A stretch of DNA of 64,000 bases from Ficedula albicollis (GCF_000247815.1 NC_021677.1:39313717-39377716), one strand, 5' to 3'. Numbered from the stretch's first letter, positions 28,777 to 42,844 are shown. Numbers and translations are program-made. Notes: generated by a model not told the origin, from the sequence alone.

Positions 28777-29064
28777 CTAATAATAATAGTGCAAAACCAA
28801 AAAGCTAAGCTGCAAGTAGTGGCAGTCAGACTTCAAACTGCAGTGTACAAGTAAATGCTGTGCAAGGTGATGGTATTGAGTGGGCACTGTGTCTACAGGT
28901 GCAGGACCACCAAGGCCAGCATCTGGCTGCTTTCCAAACACAAGGCTGATGTTCCAGGTGTTCAGAGGCACTGTTCTGGCTCCATAAAGAACACCTCCAT
29001 CAAGGTCTTTCAAACACAGAACTGGGGCTTTTTGAAGCCAGAAAATTCGTGCTCCAATACCCAT
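28777..29064 (-). CDS. Unrecognised 95-codon open frame, possible coding relic
   Basis: The minus strand is open for 95 codons. I do not recognise the product. The first 70 or so residues read more like a folded protein than most frames here, with balanced composition and segments such as IFWLQKAPVL, ISLVFGKQPD and PAPVDTVP. The last 20 residues are hydrophobic and low quality. An in-frame TAG lies about 12 codons upstream of the ATG. I see no strong splice sites, poly-A tail or neighbouring exon. It could be a decayed exon, a retroposed fragment or chance. It would share its direction with the minus-strand transcription proposed for this side of the window. Confidence 0.15.
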   Translation of the reverse strand: MGIGARIFWLQKAPVLCLKDLDGGVLYGARTVPLNTWNISLVFGKQPDAGLGGPAPVDTVPTQYHHLAQHLLVHCSLKSDCHYLQLSFLVLHYYY

Positions 29065-29879
29065 AACGTTAGTGACAATGTTTGAAAGTAATAGTTTCTA
29101 TGAGTGTTTATAACATTGTCATAACTACTGTGAAAGCCTGTGAACTCCAGTCTATAATGGCTCAAAAGCCAGTTTTCTTTCATTTTAATCTAGAGCTAAC
29201 ACAGGCATTATTCTATGCAATATATGACCTCAGCAAAAACAGAACAGCTTGAGCATCCCAGTAAGAAATTTGCTTTTGTCTCCAAAAAAGACAGCAGAAA
29301 GCACAACACTGCCATCTCCACCTTAAATGCTGAAGTACATGTATCACACACATTATCTAGTGAAAAGATTATAAAACATAGTGAACAAGAACACATGCAA
29401 ATATTATAAATCTTTTGTCAGCAAATTTATAGAACCTACTGTCAGGCATAAAAATTAATTTTAGTCACCCAATGCCGTATACCAGTAAACCATCAAACTC
29501 AACAGTCCCAAAGCCTAAAGGAGGCGTAGTAAGCAAGTTCTCAGCCTGTCCAGCCTCAGACATCAAATGACTGGCATCAGAGAGAAGACATAACTGAAAG
29601 TGTCCCATGCCTTGTTTTATCTGTCAGTGTTCTAGATGTGGTGGCTCTTCTAGCGATGGACTTACATGCTGGGAAGCAGATGACAACTGACTCAGCTGTC
29701 ATAGATGCAACTTGCTGGGGTTCTTCACCTCATATACACTAAAGTGGGAACAAAAAAAGGAGCCAAGTACAATATGAAGCCTGAAATACATTCGCCAGAC
29801 CCTAACTCAATTTAGGATGCATTCAGTGGCAAACCAGTGTTACAAAGAAGAGTCTATTAAGGTTCCTTACAAAAAACCA

Positions 29880-29900
29880 AAAAAACAAAACAAAAAAAAA

Positions 29901-29950
<50 letters not shown>
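29880..29950. repeat. Poly-A tract with a 49-base pure A run
   Basis: A-rich sequence with a few C interruptions ends in 49 consecutive As (29,902-29,950), followed by a C and a shorter A-rich piece. Such a run can be the tail of a retroposed transcript, but the bases on its left are not recognisable as a processed gene or SINE. Confidence 0.85.
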
Positions 29951-29951
<1 letters not shown>

Positions 29952-32606
29952 AAGGGAAAAAAAAAAGAGTGAAGCCTTCCTTTCCTCTTAATCCTCACAC
30001 AAAGCTGAGCAAAGTCCTTTTTCCTGCTGTGGATTATTTGAATACTCATCTTCCTTTAATGGTATTTGTTAAAGCTTCAGGTTACCTGAGAAGCAGGTCC
30101 TACAAGGAAAAATAGGGGAGGTGACAAGCAGCTTCATTAGCTACCACAATAGAGCAAGCAAATTAAATTGCTGATGTGTGTTAAGCTTTGGGTGAAGTTC
30201 AGAAGAGGAAGTGCTCCTGGCACCCACTGCAGCCTGATCAAACAGGTAAGCAATCACACGAGCCTGCTGCTTCCAGAGCCATTACCTTCTCTTCCGCCAC
30301 TGACTGGGAATCCCTGCCAGCTCCAGCAAACAAACCAACAGAAAACTATCCTATCAAAAGCAATTAAGTTTCTGTCACTTAAGCTCCTTGGATCAGTTCC
30401 CTAAAAGGTCAGCATCATTTCAAAGAGTTTGCTGATACAATAAGAACAGGCATAGATAAATAGCACCACCTCTCTTCTTCATAGGTCAATGAGGAACACT
30501 GCAACAGAAAACTATACTATCAACTTAAGTGCACTCAGAATTTGGGCATAAGTGACACAAAAGCTACTGAGATGACACCTATAAGCAGGATGAGAAAAGC
30601 ATTCTTGCAGGTAGCTTTTGGTTAAGGAAAGAAACAGGGCTCGTGAACTTTATTCCCACCAATAACAGAAGCTCATTGTACACGCAAACAATAAATGGAA
30701 AACCTACAAAATATCAGACTGACAGGCACCCTATTTGGCGTTTCAGTTTTGAAAATTGCTGATATACAATCAGACAGTACACAAGACTAATCCAGGAATG
30801 GTTTGGATGGGAAATTTCCAGAAAACAAGAAAGCTCAATATACAGAAAGTCCATGCTTAGTAAATAGGGAACTTTCTTCAAGAGACAGTCTAAAAACCTA
30901 AGGACTTTATTGCTTTAGGCATTAGAATGAGCAGAAGGAACTGAGCAAATATATTTACTGGCTACAAAAGACATGGAAAAAGCTCAGGGCCTTCAACTAT
31001 TTACCTAGTCTGTAGATGTGCAAAAAAGGAACATTCTAACTACATACACAAGGAGATAATTTGAAGGAGATCACTGATGACAAATAATTTCCCCCATCAT
31101 CAGGTTAGATACCATCAAGGTTCTGGCAAGAACACAGAGGAAAACAAAGCATACAATTGTATGGTCAGTACATCCTGCCACTTAGATCCTGCTTGGCACA
31201 GGTCACGTTTTAGAAAAATATCTCAATCACCTGATGTTCTACGTAAAAAGTATGACCATCAAAGTTCTAGAAAAAAGCTAGGTTTGCTGAATGGAAGCAA
31301 AGAAAAATAAACTTTACTTCTATTAAATGGAAACAGACATGGAAGGATGTTAGAACTTCAGATCACTGCCAACCTATAGCCTTCAAAAAAGAGTGAAAAA
31401 CCCCAAACGTGCTGGACACTAAAAAATGGAAGGAAAATTGTGCTCAACTCAGCTCCACAAGACAGACTTCAGCCTCCAATTGGAAGCCAGCTGAAGATGA
31501 CCAATATATAGGGGATACAAATCTCAACAGAAAACATGAGAAACTGAACAACTCACAGGTACTATAGAAAGAGTAACTTCTAAGGTAACCACTGACAATT
31601 CCCTAACATCACAGTTTGGAAGTCTGAACTAGAAAGTGAAGACAGCACAGCAACACTGTTAAGTATAAAGAGACTCAGACAGAAAACTGCTTAGGTTTTA
31701 CCTCACATCATACAATAAAATCAGAAGAGGTCAAGTCCATGAACTTGATGTCAGTGGAGACTACCATTTGCATACCAATTAGAAAGAAACTATTTCCAGA
31801 TACGCACCCCAGATCCTTTTGTAAAAGGCCAGTGAAGCCTGGTCCAAAACAAAATGGTGTCAATTGACTTTACATACCTAACTTGCATACATAGAGAACA
31901 CTGCAGTCATTAAAGGACGGGAAAAGATGCCAGTGGTACATCAGAACAGTTCTCCTCCTTTCCTGCAGAAGTTTAAATTTGTTGGATGCAAAACTGTTGT
32001 ATACAAGACTTGGGAGTTATGAGTTTTCCAGGAGATTTATGGAGGTTTTCTGTGCATCATACAGCAGTTATTACCAAACATACTACATCTGATCTGGGAG
32101 TATTTGACAAAGGGTTGCAAATTTTAGAAGTACAAATTCAGTCTGCTAGATTTTTCAGCTATGATCTCTACAGCCCGTGACAGAAATACTTTTTTCCCCC
32201 ACAGATACAAACAGATAATGTAAACTATTACAGAAATATAATTAATCAGCTATCACAAAAGCCATTTCCTCCAGAAGTATTTCTTTTAAATGACAGCAAG
32301 TTTTCCAACATTTTATCCTAATGTCCAAATGGAGGTGGGCATATCAGTACGTCTTGTGCAAGATTTCATAGAGACATAACCTAATAGATTGTCTCAGATT
32401 TACAGGTAACTTTAAAAAATAACATTTTTAATAGAGTTAGATTCAACAACTTGGGTGTGATGGGATCTTTGGTAGCCAACTGGACATCAGCCAAGGCACT
32501 ACAATGCTTAGAAAGTTGTTGCCTGACTTCAACTGGACACTTCAGAGAGTTCAAACCCACAGCCAGGAAAACAGTTTGGCAACAATTCCATTCCTTTATA
32601 CACACC

Positions 32607-32770
32607 GGGGGTTGCCACCTGCTCACATGCTGGACTTCACAGGATACGTGATACAGACATAGGACAGTTCAGAAGAGATAGGGGTTGCCACCTGGAGTTA
32701 CTAGTGAGCATGCTCACATGCTGGACTTCACAGGATATGTGATACAGACATAGGACAGTTCAGAAGAGAT
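32607..32770. repeat. Two-copy tandem duplication of 73 and 90 bp
   Basis: Copy 1 (32,607-32,679) and copy 2 (32,681-32,770) both begin GGGGTTGCCACCT and end CAGTTCAGAAGAGAT. Copy 2 has an extra segment of about 17 bases (GGAGTTACTAGTGAGCA region), and the copies differ by one C/T change in GGATACGTG versus GGATATGTG. The pattern of an indel plus a single substitution resembles two alleles set side by side. Confidence 0.9.
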
Positions 32771-35700
32771 TCAGGGAGTGAAAAACTTCCATTGATTTCA
32801 GTGGAATTGGGATATTGATTAATCTCATGGTTCAGCTACCTACAGTTCCCCTAGAACTGAGGGATAACAATTCCTCTAAAAGCACACATGTAAAGTTAAC
32901 ATATTAGAGTCCAGAAAACAAAGCAGTTAAAACCATTATTTCACTCTTCAGAAGACCACCAGAGCCACTTCATAAACAGTTACACTCTCTCGTATTTGAT
33001 CTGTACCAGTATGCAAAAAATAATTTCAAGATTCAAAGACCTGGGAAGGGAAGGGAACAAAACAAAACCGAAACCAAACAAGCAAAAAAAATCCCCACGT
33101 ACCACCCCCACCGACAAAAACTCAAACAAATTAACAAAATACCACAACAACACCAAATGAAAAAAAACCCCGAAGAGAGAATTTGCTTGGTTTCTTGGTT
33201 TCTTGAGCTCAGTCACAGAAGATCCAAATTCTATCCCTGGGCTCAAATCACCTGGGTCTGTTCTGAATTGCTCAGTGAGCAAGAGGCATCCAGGTTTTGC
33301 TTACACAGAATGCAAGCAGTCCAAATCTTGCCCCATAGTCAAAACTATTTATGCTGCAAACTTGAATATTGAAATGTTTACAAAACAATTAGCAAACATA
33401 TAAAGTATGCTCAATTTTTACAAACAGTTCAATCATCATACAAAATGTAATGCAATGATTTATTTCTCTCTCTAAATTTAATCTCTTAACCAGAATAGAG
33501 TTTGTAGTCTAAACAAAGACAAAGCAAGCTATCCCTAATTCCAGTTGCAGTAGATAAGGTTTCAGCCTATTGTTGAAAAGGAATCTGTTGAACATTGTCA
33601 CTCTCTAAAGTTTTTAAATTATTTACATGTTTTGCAATTAAGGTTCTAGGTGAAATTATAGATTAATTAAAATGTAGGAAACAAAGATTTAGATGTAAAC
33701 AAGGTTTAAACTGAACAGAAAAGGCCCAGTTTAGGACTTAGCTGGTAATGATTGTGATACCATCTCTACTTGACAGAAAGTTTTCCCCCAAGGATGTTAT
33801 ACTTACTCAGCCCACAGAATGCAAACAACTAAGTCTGACTAACAGAGTAGCATTTAGTCTTTAAGGTCCTTGCTACTTCCACAAAGGACTACAGGAAAGG
33901 AAAAAATAAAAGAATAATAATGAAAAGAACAAACTAAGGAAGTTAAAACCATCTCGTCCTCCTTGCTCCCAGGGTTTTTTTTTCCCTGTTTCTCTACACG
34001 TTGCAGAGAACTTTCATAGCATCCAAATAAAACTGTCTACTCTCCTTGCAGGTGTCTGGCTTGAGGCACAAGAGAGGACTAATCACTCCTGCAAATCGAA
34101 GCACACCAACTGAAGTCTTTACAGAAAATACTCAAGTAGCATAAGGTGAATCATACATAATCAAGGAAAAAAAAAAGAGTCAAATTTTGTATGTGTAAGT
34201 GCTAATATTTTACATGAGAAGTTCATGAGTATTTAGACAAAACGCCATTATTTTTTCCATTCACTGAAAAAAATATACATTATGAAAAGGGGAAAGCCAT
34301 TATGCAACAAAAGGTAAGATTACACTACACAAGCATCAAAGTTGTTGCACAAGGTACTTCGGTCAAGTTCCAAGTGTTCGCTCAAGGTCTGCAAGACTAA
34401 GCAAGTGACAAGTCCAATTAATAGTGTTATGCATCAATTGATCAATATTCTTTCAATACTTTTTAACGAACATTTCTGAACTTAGAAAATCTGTGTGTAG
34501 AGAAATCTAACCACAACACTGTAAAACTGCTTTATCTGCAAAATTTTTACAATTTCATTCTATACTTGCTCTTATCTTCACACCATCAACCGACAAGTGA
34601 CATTTTCAGAACATGTTGAAGGACTATCTTTTCCAATTTTAAGACCACTCTTTGCTTCTTGGTAGTCTTAAGAAGATACTTTTCCATTTATTTTCCAGAG
34701 TTATAATCTATATCCCAAATCTTAATTCAGGAAGAAAAAAAAATAATTTTTGCTTACAGTGAATGGCATCACATAGGTACTACACTATTGATTAGGTTTT
34801 TATTAGATCCATGCTGTACAAAACAGTTACTGTACATGGTTACTGTAAATTCATCTAACAGCAAAAAGACAGAATGAAATCTCCTTTTTCAGAAACAGGA
34901 CAAGATCTCCTTTCGTTCCCTGTGTGAAACATATTTTTATGTCATTGTTGACCCAACATCCACTCCTACATGAAAGAAGAGGCTGCAAATACTGCAATTT
35001 CAGTTTTTCCCAGAAGAGGGCTACTCCAGTTCTAACCCAGCAGACTTCAATGAGATTACAGAAAAATCCTGCATGTGCTGCCTAAACATAACAAGGTCCA
35101 CTCTCTATAAAATACTTGTCAGCTCTGCTGCCCACGTCAGCCTTCCTAATCACAAATGACAGAAAATAATAAAAAAATGCTGTTCCACAGAAACGTTCTC
35201 GAGATCTGGCCAGAGGTTATTTTGCAGGTTGAGTGCTAACCATCTGAATAGTGTTTATTATACTGAACACTTGCATCAGCCCACAAAGTATCCATGCATC
35301 TCTTAGTACAATATTTAAGCTGCAGTTAAAAATGGCAGTTCAGCAACTCAGTAATTATTTAACTAAACACAATAAAACCCAGTATATAAAAACTTCAAAA
35401 GCTGAAGATATTCGTTGTTTTCATCTGTAAATCAATACCTTCTCAACAGTCAATATTGGCAATTATGATGATGAGGTATTGAGACTTTTGAAAACGTTGT
35501 TTACTATCACATATGAAGCCCTTATAGTCATCCACACTATTAGGTGCATCTTGAGAAGCTTTTACTTGTTCAAAACCAGAAAGTAGTAAAAAGATTTGCA
35601 ACTGTTATGCCCTATGATGCAGTCTTCAACTGATGCTACATTTTAAGGTCTAACATAATCTTTACCAAGTTCTGAGGCAGCTATAAATGGCCTGGTAAAT

Positions 35701-38700
35701 TTGGTTTTGAAATCAATGAACTTTTAAAGAAATCTGTTTTCCATTTAGCTCTGCGACAAGACACAATATTTTCATTTGTAAACATGCTGTTTTATAATCA
35801 AACATTTTCTGCTTATGACAGTTGCCTGAAATAAAATCTACTGAACTCTAATAACTTACTTTAAAAATAAAGCAATACCTTTTCAACATAAATCTTTCAA
35901 TACTTTCTACACTGCTCCACAATCTAACATATATGGAAAGATTTTAAGGAAAATTTAATCGAGTGTCCAAATATAACTTTACTTTAAACATTAGGTCATC
36001 TAAACATCTGTCTCCAATATATCCCTAGGGATTTAAATCAAAAGTCTGCTAAACATGTACAATCATTTTGAAAATAAATAACAGAACAAATTCAGTCTTG
36101 ATTATGATTATCATGCTTTTTAAAAGGAAACATTTATTCTAATAAGAAAAGTCTGAACTAATTTAAACTTTATGGGCATTAACTTAGAAGAGTTTCATAC
36201 TCTATATAAGACATTTCTTTCAATTTAGTCTAGTCCCTAATAACATTCATGGGTTTATATCTGCAGAAAGTCTATATGTCTTCTTCCTCCCTTTTAGAAA
36301 TGCCAAATAAATAAGCTTTATTTCTTATCATATTAAAAAGTGAAATTTTACAGAAAGGAGAAAAATTTGCTAAAAATCAACAGAAAAAAATTATTTTCTT
36401 TTCATCATCTGGGATGGCCACCATCATATTTCACAATAAGGAAGAATATGCCGGTCAAAGCATGTAGCATATTGATACTTATTCTCCTTCACTGCTTAGA
36501 AAAAAACACAATAAAGACTGTTTTAAGCAAGGACTGTCTCATTATCCAGTCAGCATTACAGTTTTGCCTCGCAAAATTTTTACTAAGAGGTATAATAAAG
36601 AAGAGGCAGCCGTGTTCCCCCTGCTTAATGCAACAGCCCCAATCCCCTTCAGAATCCTAATTCCATTTAGGAGAGGAGAATTAAGCACTTGTCTGCAAAC
36701 ACAGCACTTTCTTAAAAGTTCCATTGCTTTGGCTCTGCAATAACCAGAGACTTGGAGACGGACGAAGAGCAGAACTGTGAAGATTCTCAAAGCTCCTATA
36801 TTCTTTCAGGAGTCTTCTACTCTCAGAATGTCACCCATTCCTCTAAAAAACTCCACTTTTTGATGATGCACTGATCCCAGGATGAACTAGTATAGAGACA
36901 ACAGATGCTACCAGGAATATGATGACAGAAGCACATAAAATGGGCACCAAACATGATGTTTTAAATGTTCAGCATGAACAAAGTAAGCACTCTTGCTTTT
37001 CACACTATTTTGCAATTCTGATGACATTAATATGCACACACAAGATTGCCACTGATCAGCATCAATAGTAGGTAATGTCTTCTAAAACAAACTTTTCTAA
37101 AAACCTATAAGCAACCTGACACTTTGTTTTCTACTTCTTGCCATGGGATTATGTTGTGCACATGTGCACACCACCACATGCCAGGCAGCATTGCAAACCT
37201 GCCAGTAGAGAACATGTAACCAACACGTAACCAACCTAAATACCCACAGTGTACCATCACAAATCTCAAGCATTCATAACTTCATGGCTCAAATCCAAAA
37301 ATCCATCTAAAGATCAGGAGCACTATCTTTACTGCATGGTTCTTAGAACATCTACAGTTCATCATTTCAAGCTTTAATGCCAAAACACTGAGGATAAGAT
37401 TTGGTTTTAAACTGAAATTATAGTCAAACTTTCAAATTCAGAAATTAATCACATAGCTCCACAAACTGGAAGCGACATCAAATATCATAGAATCCATAAT
37501 GAAGAGTTAAATTTTATTTCTGTGTCTCTGATTATGGCAGTTAGAACCTTTCTTTTTTTTTTTTTCTTTCATCGTGCCCTTCATGTTTTACTGAGTTTGG
37601 TATGTTTTCTGGAACCAACCATAAAAACAGAGTTGAGTGATACTTGTTACACATTCAAAATATGTATTAATTTTGAAAATCAACTGTCTAACTAAATATT
37701 AAGAAACAAGTGTTAGTAATAGAAAAACAAGTAAACCTTAAGCCCGTTGCAAAGCCACTCAGAACTGGCTCTAAGAGGAAATGAAATAAATAGTACAAAG
37801 AATTGTCTAAAACTGAAAGGGCTACTAAGACTCTCATTTGCTTTTGGGAGTGTTGCTCTTTGGGGGCACCAGCCACACATGTGCATACTTCAGTGTAATA
37901 AAAACAGTAAAAAATCCAGGAAACTAGGATAACACACTGAACTGGGAAATGATTCATTGACTAAAGACTAAAAGATGACCCATAAACTGTGTTTCCTGAC
38001 AAAAATTGATGGATTGAAAATGATCCAGAGGGAAAACAAAAGCAGCTGTTAACAGTGGAGTTTGGTGATTGAAAAGCAGATCTAAAGGCCAATTGCTCCT
38101 GCATTTTCCTCCCTACAGTATGGGTGGAACTTCTCAACAACATTCAGACCCTTGCAATTATTTTCTCATCAGAAAACCACCACTGTAGACAACTGAAACA
38201 TTAATTACCTGTTTCAGATGTTGGTGCAATGATATCTAATTGTAATGATTCCCCAGGAGAAGACATGCTGCAGAAAAAATGCCAGGCACCTATCCTGTAA
38301 CTACTCTACTTTCAACAAACCCAAAACAGTTGATCTGTAGTACAGATTTTATGTAGAGAATGTACTATCTTAAGATGGTTGATATTTAATACTTTCTTGC
38401 ACAAATAATAATTAGACATCAGAAAGTTTCATATTATAAAAACCAATATTGATTTTCTTTACCCAACAACAGGACCAGTGTTGGTTTCCACAGGCAGCAA
38501 GTATCAATTCATCTCCTCCAAGGGGAAAAAATTTAACTGTACTTTTTCAAGTCCAGTTAACTTAACAGTCAAAATTGCCAGATATTATGCACAGAAAAAA
38601 ACCAGAATCAACTCTAATTTTCTTTTCTAGAACACAGCCACAGAAAAAATTATCAAAAATCTGCTATCAAAAATCATGCTTTGTGGCTATATGTTAGAAT

Positions 38701-40349
38701 TTTATTCTTACTGCATAATAAGTTTTTGTTACAACAATTTAACATGGATTTGAATAGGCACATCAGTCACTAAGCATAACTGATGAAACAATAAACAGTA
38801 ATAAAAAATTTTTCTTTATGCCAATAGAATCTTGGCTCACAGAAGCTGTAACAGCTCCAGAATTGCCTCTGCAGACAAAGCATTTTTTGCCCATGAATTT
38901 TACAACAGGCATGTTCCAGTATTAATTATTTTGACAACTTACATGCTTTTACATGTGTAACTATTCCACAATATTATTTAACTTTAAAATCTGACAACAA
39001 AATTTTATAGCTTATTTTGAAGTGTGCATGTTTAAGCTTTTATCCTTTGCTGTAGGTCTCATGCCTGTAAATACTTGAAGGAAGTTAACAGAGGCTTACA
39101 GCAGGAACACAGCGATCTTTCCTTTGGTAATAGATTGGCATTGAGAGCTTGATGACATTTCTGCAATATTGCATAAAATCTATGCTAAAATGAAAATAGC
39201 CAAGACTCAAATTTCCCACTGTGGAAATCAGTAGCTATTTGCATATTGATTATACTGAGACACTAATATATCCCAAGTTTTTTTATTTTTATATGGAATC
39301 TTAGCATTACAATCATCTACTGACCTCTACCAGTGATACATCACCACTTACAATTTTTGTGGTTAATTCAGTGAAAGTAAAATTCAGTGTCATTAGGTTG
39401 TGCAGTACACATATGAAATCAGCATTTATTGATCATTATTTATTTGACATCCTTATGCTTTTATTTCCTATATTATCATTCAAAATTACATATGCTTATC
39501 TTCTTGTCTGCAACAGCTTCAACATACATTTTTATCACGCTGCCACATGTAGAAAAAGCATCTTGGCATCTTATTCTAGTATTGCACTGCCATCTTGTGG
39601 GCAGTAGATCGAATGAGTGCAAATAACTTCATTATTCCTTTTCTGGGTGAGAAGTTGGTCGTTTTAACAGGTTTGGGGTTTTGTGGAGAGTGGGGGATAA
39701 GGGGTGAGGTATTTGAGAAAAAGCTTGTTATTCTAAAAACAAAAGAAAATTTATAATCTTTCTGAAAACCCTCAGGCTTACCATATGCATAAAATCTGAA
39801 GGATAAGTGCCTTATAGTGCACAGGGGATTCTGTGCACAAAATGTTTTGTCCCCATTGGCTAACACACCAGACTAAATAAAGCTCAGCCAACTACACATT
39901 TTTCCCAGTGCATCCTATTTGGAACAAAGACACACTTGGAATTATGAGGTTGCTGAAGGATTCTGGTGAGTACCGGAGCAAGTTTGACATTTAATCCCCA
40001 GGTTCAACAAGCAGTTTTGTATGAGCTGTATCTGAGTCCACAGACCAAAATATTCCTCTTTTCAGAGTCCCAATTTCTACAGAAAGTACTAAGCACACTA
40101 CAGGCATCGTAACATGTTAGAAATTACTAAAATTCTTAGTTTGTTCCTGTCACTGTTATATAAACATGTAAATTTTACTTCATATCTTAACCACCATATA
40201 AAAGCTATTACTTAAAAAAAAAAAAAAATCCTCAAACATAGCTTGAAACACATTTAAGAGCTCCAAATGGCTATTCATGCATGGTTAGTACTGCAATGAC
40301 CCAGTCAAACATGATCAGCTCACCCTAAACACTCCCTGGGCAGAGACAG

Positions 40350-40498
40350 AGAGTCAAGGTCAATGGCTCTGTGTCCAAGTGGAGGCCAGTGATGTGTGGC
40401 ATCCCTCAGGGCTCTGTCTTGGGACCAGTGCCCTTCAGTGGCTTCATCACTGACACAGACAGTGAGACCTCAGCACACATGCAGATGACACAAAGCTA
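40350..40498 (+). mobile_element. CR1 LINE fragment from the reverse-transcriptase gene
   Basis: Starting at 40,359 one frame reads [11 protein letters not shown] and then, from 40,407, QGSVLGPV, the conserved CR1 reverse-transcriptase segment ahead of the active site. In another frame, 40,478-40,498 reads HADDTKL, matching the catalytic motif usually written FADDTKL; both aspartates remain and the preceding F is H here. The two parts are in different frames with residues missing between them, so a frame-shifting deletion lies near 40,465-40,478. The fragment is about 150 bp, on the plus strand, with neither end of the element present, and is certainly inactive. Confidence 0.9.
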
Positions 40499-42227
40499 AT
40501 TTTCCTGCAGCTTTGTGTCCTTCCTGTACATCTACCATGCTCCCTCTCCCATTCACAGGGACCAAATAAATTAAGGTGTTTTACAGAGTATGCTGGCTAC
40601 ATACCTTGTCATGATTTTTGTCTGCCTAACGCCTCTTGCAACACGAAGACCAAACACTGGTTTTAATACTGTATTTGCATTTGACAGTCTTTGTTTGACA
40701 AGTGGCTTTCTTGCTTATAGAGCTGGTTCAAAGAAGTTGCTGCTATGCAGGTTAATCAACATTGTCTACTCCTGAAATAAAACATCTCTAAAGAGAAAAA
40801 GTTTGGACTTTCAAAGGAGCTTAGGAGAATTAGACTCCCAAATCCTGTTAGGTTTCAATGCAGCTGGAAACCTAACACCTCAAAAAAAATTTTTTTTAAT
40901 ATATTAAAAAGATTGAAGCTGAAAAGCACAGAGAAGAAGAAATCCTGCTGTTTAATGAAAATATGAAGAATAGGGGGAAAAAAGAGATCAGCTTGAATTA
41001 TCCCTATGAAGTAATTATTTTATTTTAAAGCTCATTTTGTTCTAAATTTTCCATATTCATTTTACAGTTATTAATTTTGCAGTACATGTTCATTTATTAA
41101 ATGGATTTAGGCAAAGAGACACATTGAATTTTCAGCAGAAAAGTACTTAAAGATTGGTTAAACATTACAGATCCAAAAAATATGCAATCTTTGTATTTAT
41201 CACGTACTAAATATATGAAATAAATTATTCAAAATTTTAACCTCAAAATTTAAACTGTTTATAGGTTATCTATACATGTATGGAAGAAAGAGAGGTGATC
41301 ATACAAAAATAAAAAAGAATTAAAATAATAATAAATAAATTATATTTTATTTACGTTACCTGTGGTTTTAGCTAATTGTTTCCATTTGCAGTGTTTCGTT
41401 ATTAAAAAATATGAACACACCTGTATCAAGTAGCAGCATCCTAAAACCTTCAGGATAACTATATTCAGCCCCCTGCCTTCACTGTGCCAAGGGCATCTGT
41501 GCAATTGTTTATGACATTTGCTCTTCATTCAAACTGACTCAACACTGTTACAAGGATGTCTTGACAAATTAACCTGAGTATCACATAACATACTTAGCAC
41601 TATTCAGTTCCTCTCTATGAGGAAAGAAATATCCATTGACTTTGTATGCAGCACTATTGTTTTAATTTCTGCCTTTTCCATACAGGCAGGCAAAACAAGG
41701 ATTTTTTTTAATCTCTGTGTTTTAGAGAAACAATTCTTCTTGTGACTTGAACCCTGCATTGACTGAGCTTCTCAAATAACCTTTTGAAGAATTGCTATAA
41801 ATCTAAGGAAGTCAGAGACTCAAAAGTTGTTCTTTTCACAGTGATCCTTACAGTTTAAAGTTGCTTTTCTGTTTAATTTTTGCTATAAATTCCACACATG
41901 CCTTAGCTTACTAATTAACCACTAGAGAAAAGGAGTATGCCTGCAGTGCCCTGTACTAGAAGGGCCTGAACTCACTAACGAAGTGTCCCAATTATGTTTC
42001 AATAGAAGTCCTTCTCCTCACTGTTGTCAAACACCCAGGCAAGCAAACAAAACCAAGTATTTTGAATTATGCTATTAACCTTAATTGAGGCATCAGAAAG
42101 TTGGGAACAAACAACGCCAGCAGAAGAAACACAAGCCTAAGACTAAGACTTTGTTCATATTTAAAATTTCATTCACTCTCAAGAAGCAGAGCTTTCCATT
42201 TCACATGAAGTCAGATTAGAAGCCACG

Positions 42228-42318
42228 TGAAAGCAGACACAAAGTATGCATGACATCTGTCTTGCTTGACATGAAAGCAGACACAGACAAAGTATGCATG
42301 ACATCTGTCTTGCTTGAC
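42228..42318. repeat. Two-copy tandem duplication differing by 4 bases
   Basis: Copy 1 (42,228-42,270) and copy 2 (42,272-42,318) share TGAAAGCAGACACA and GTATGCATGACATCTGTC. Copy 2 has GACA inserted after the ACACA. Otherwise they look identical. Confidence 0.9.
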
Positions 42319-42844
42319 TTTTACAGTTCAATTACAGCAGAGAGCTGTTCAAGTTTAACTTAGCAATGCCTCTGACAGCCAAAAGTATGCTTATACATTT
42401 TCTCTTAAAACACTGAATACTTTCCTTTCTCCTTCTTCCAGCATGCAGGTATCTTCCATTTTATCAGTCCTGTAGACTAGGGGTCATGCTTGATTTCTTT
42501 CCTTCTTTCTCTTCCCCTGCCTTTATTAAGTCCATTAACAAGTCCTGGCATCTTCCATGAAGCACCAAAAAAATCCCTTTCTTCCTGTTCTGCCAACTTA
42601 GGCTTATCTCTAATAATTTTCCACTCAACCTAGCAGAATTACTTCTTATCATATCCTTTTGCATCAGACATGCAGACACTAAATAACCTCTCGTTTTACT
42701 TATGCAGGCAATATTTCTGACCTTTCAATTACACCTATTGAGCTCTGCCACTCAACCATCTCAATACCTTCCTACCATTGCTTTGACAGAGTCCAACTCA
42801 CAGTATCTTCCTTAGAAACCAGCTTAACTAAGAACAATTTCTGT

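Larger units (their letters stand above)
29065..40349. other. AT-rich DNA without a recognisable gene
   Basis: About 11.3 kb with no supported exon or RNA gene. Open frames stay near 100 codons or less and resemble nothing I know. The stretch 33,050-33,175 is A/C-rich low complexity. A T run lies at about 37,553-37,565. An A run and a tandem pair are listed separately. Confidence 0.55.

Noticed and set aside
36340..36790. 106-codon plus-strand and 82-codon minus-strand frames
   Set aside because: Lysine- and leucine-rich products of AT-rich DNA with no recognisable domain.
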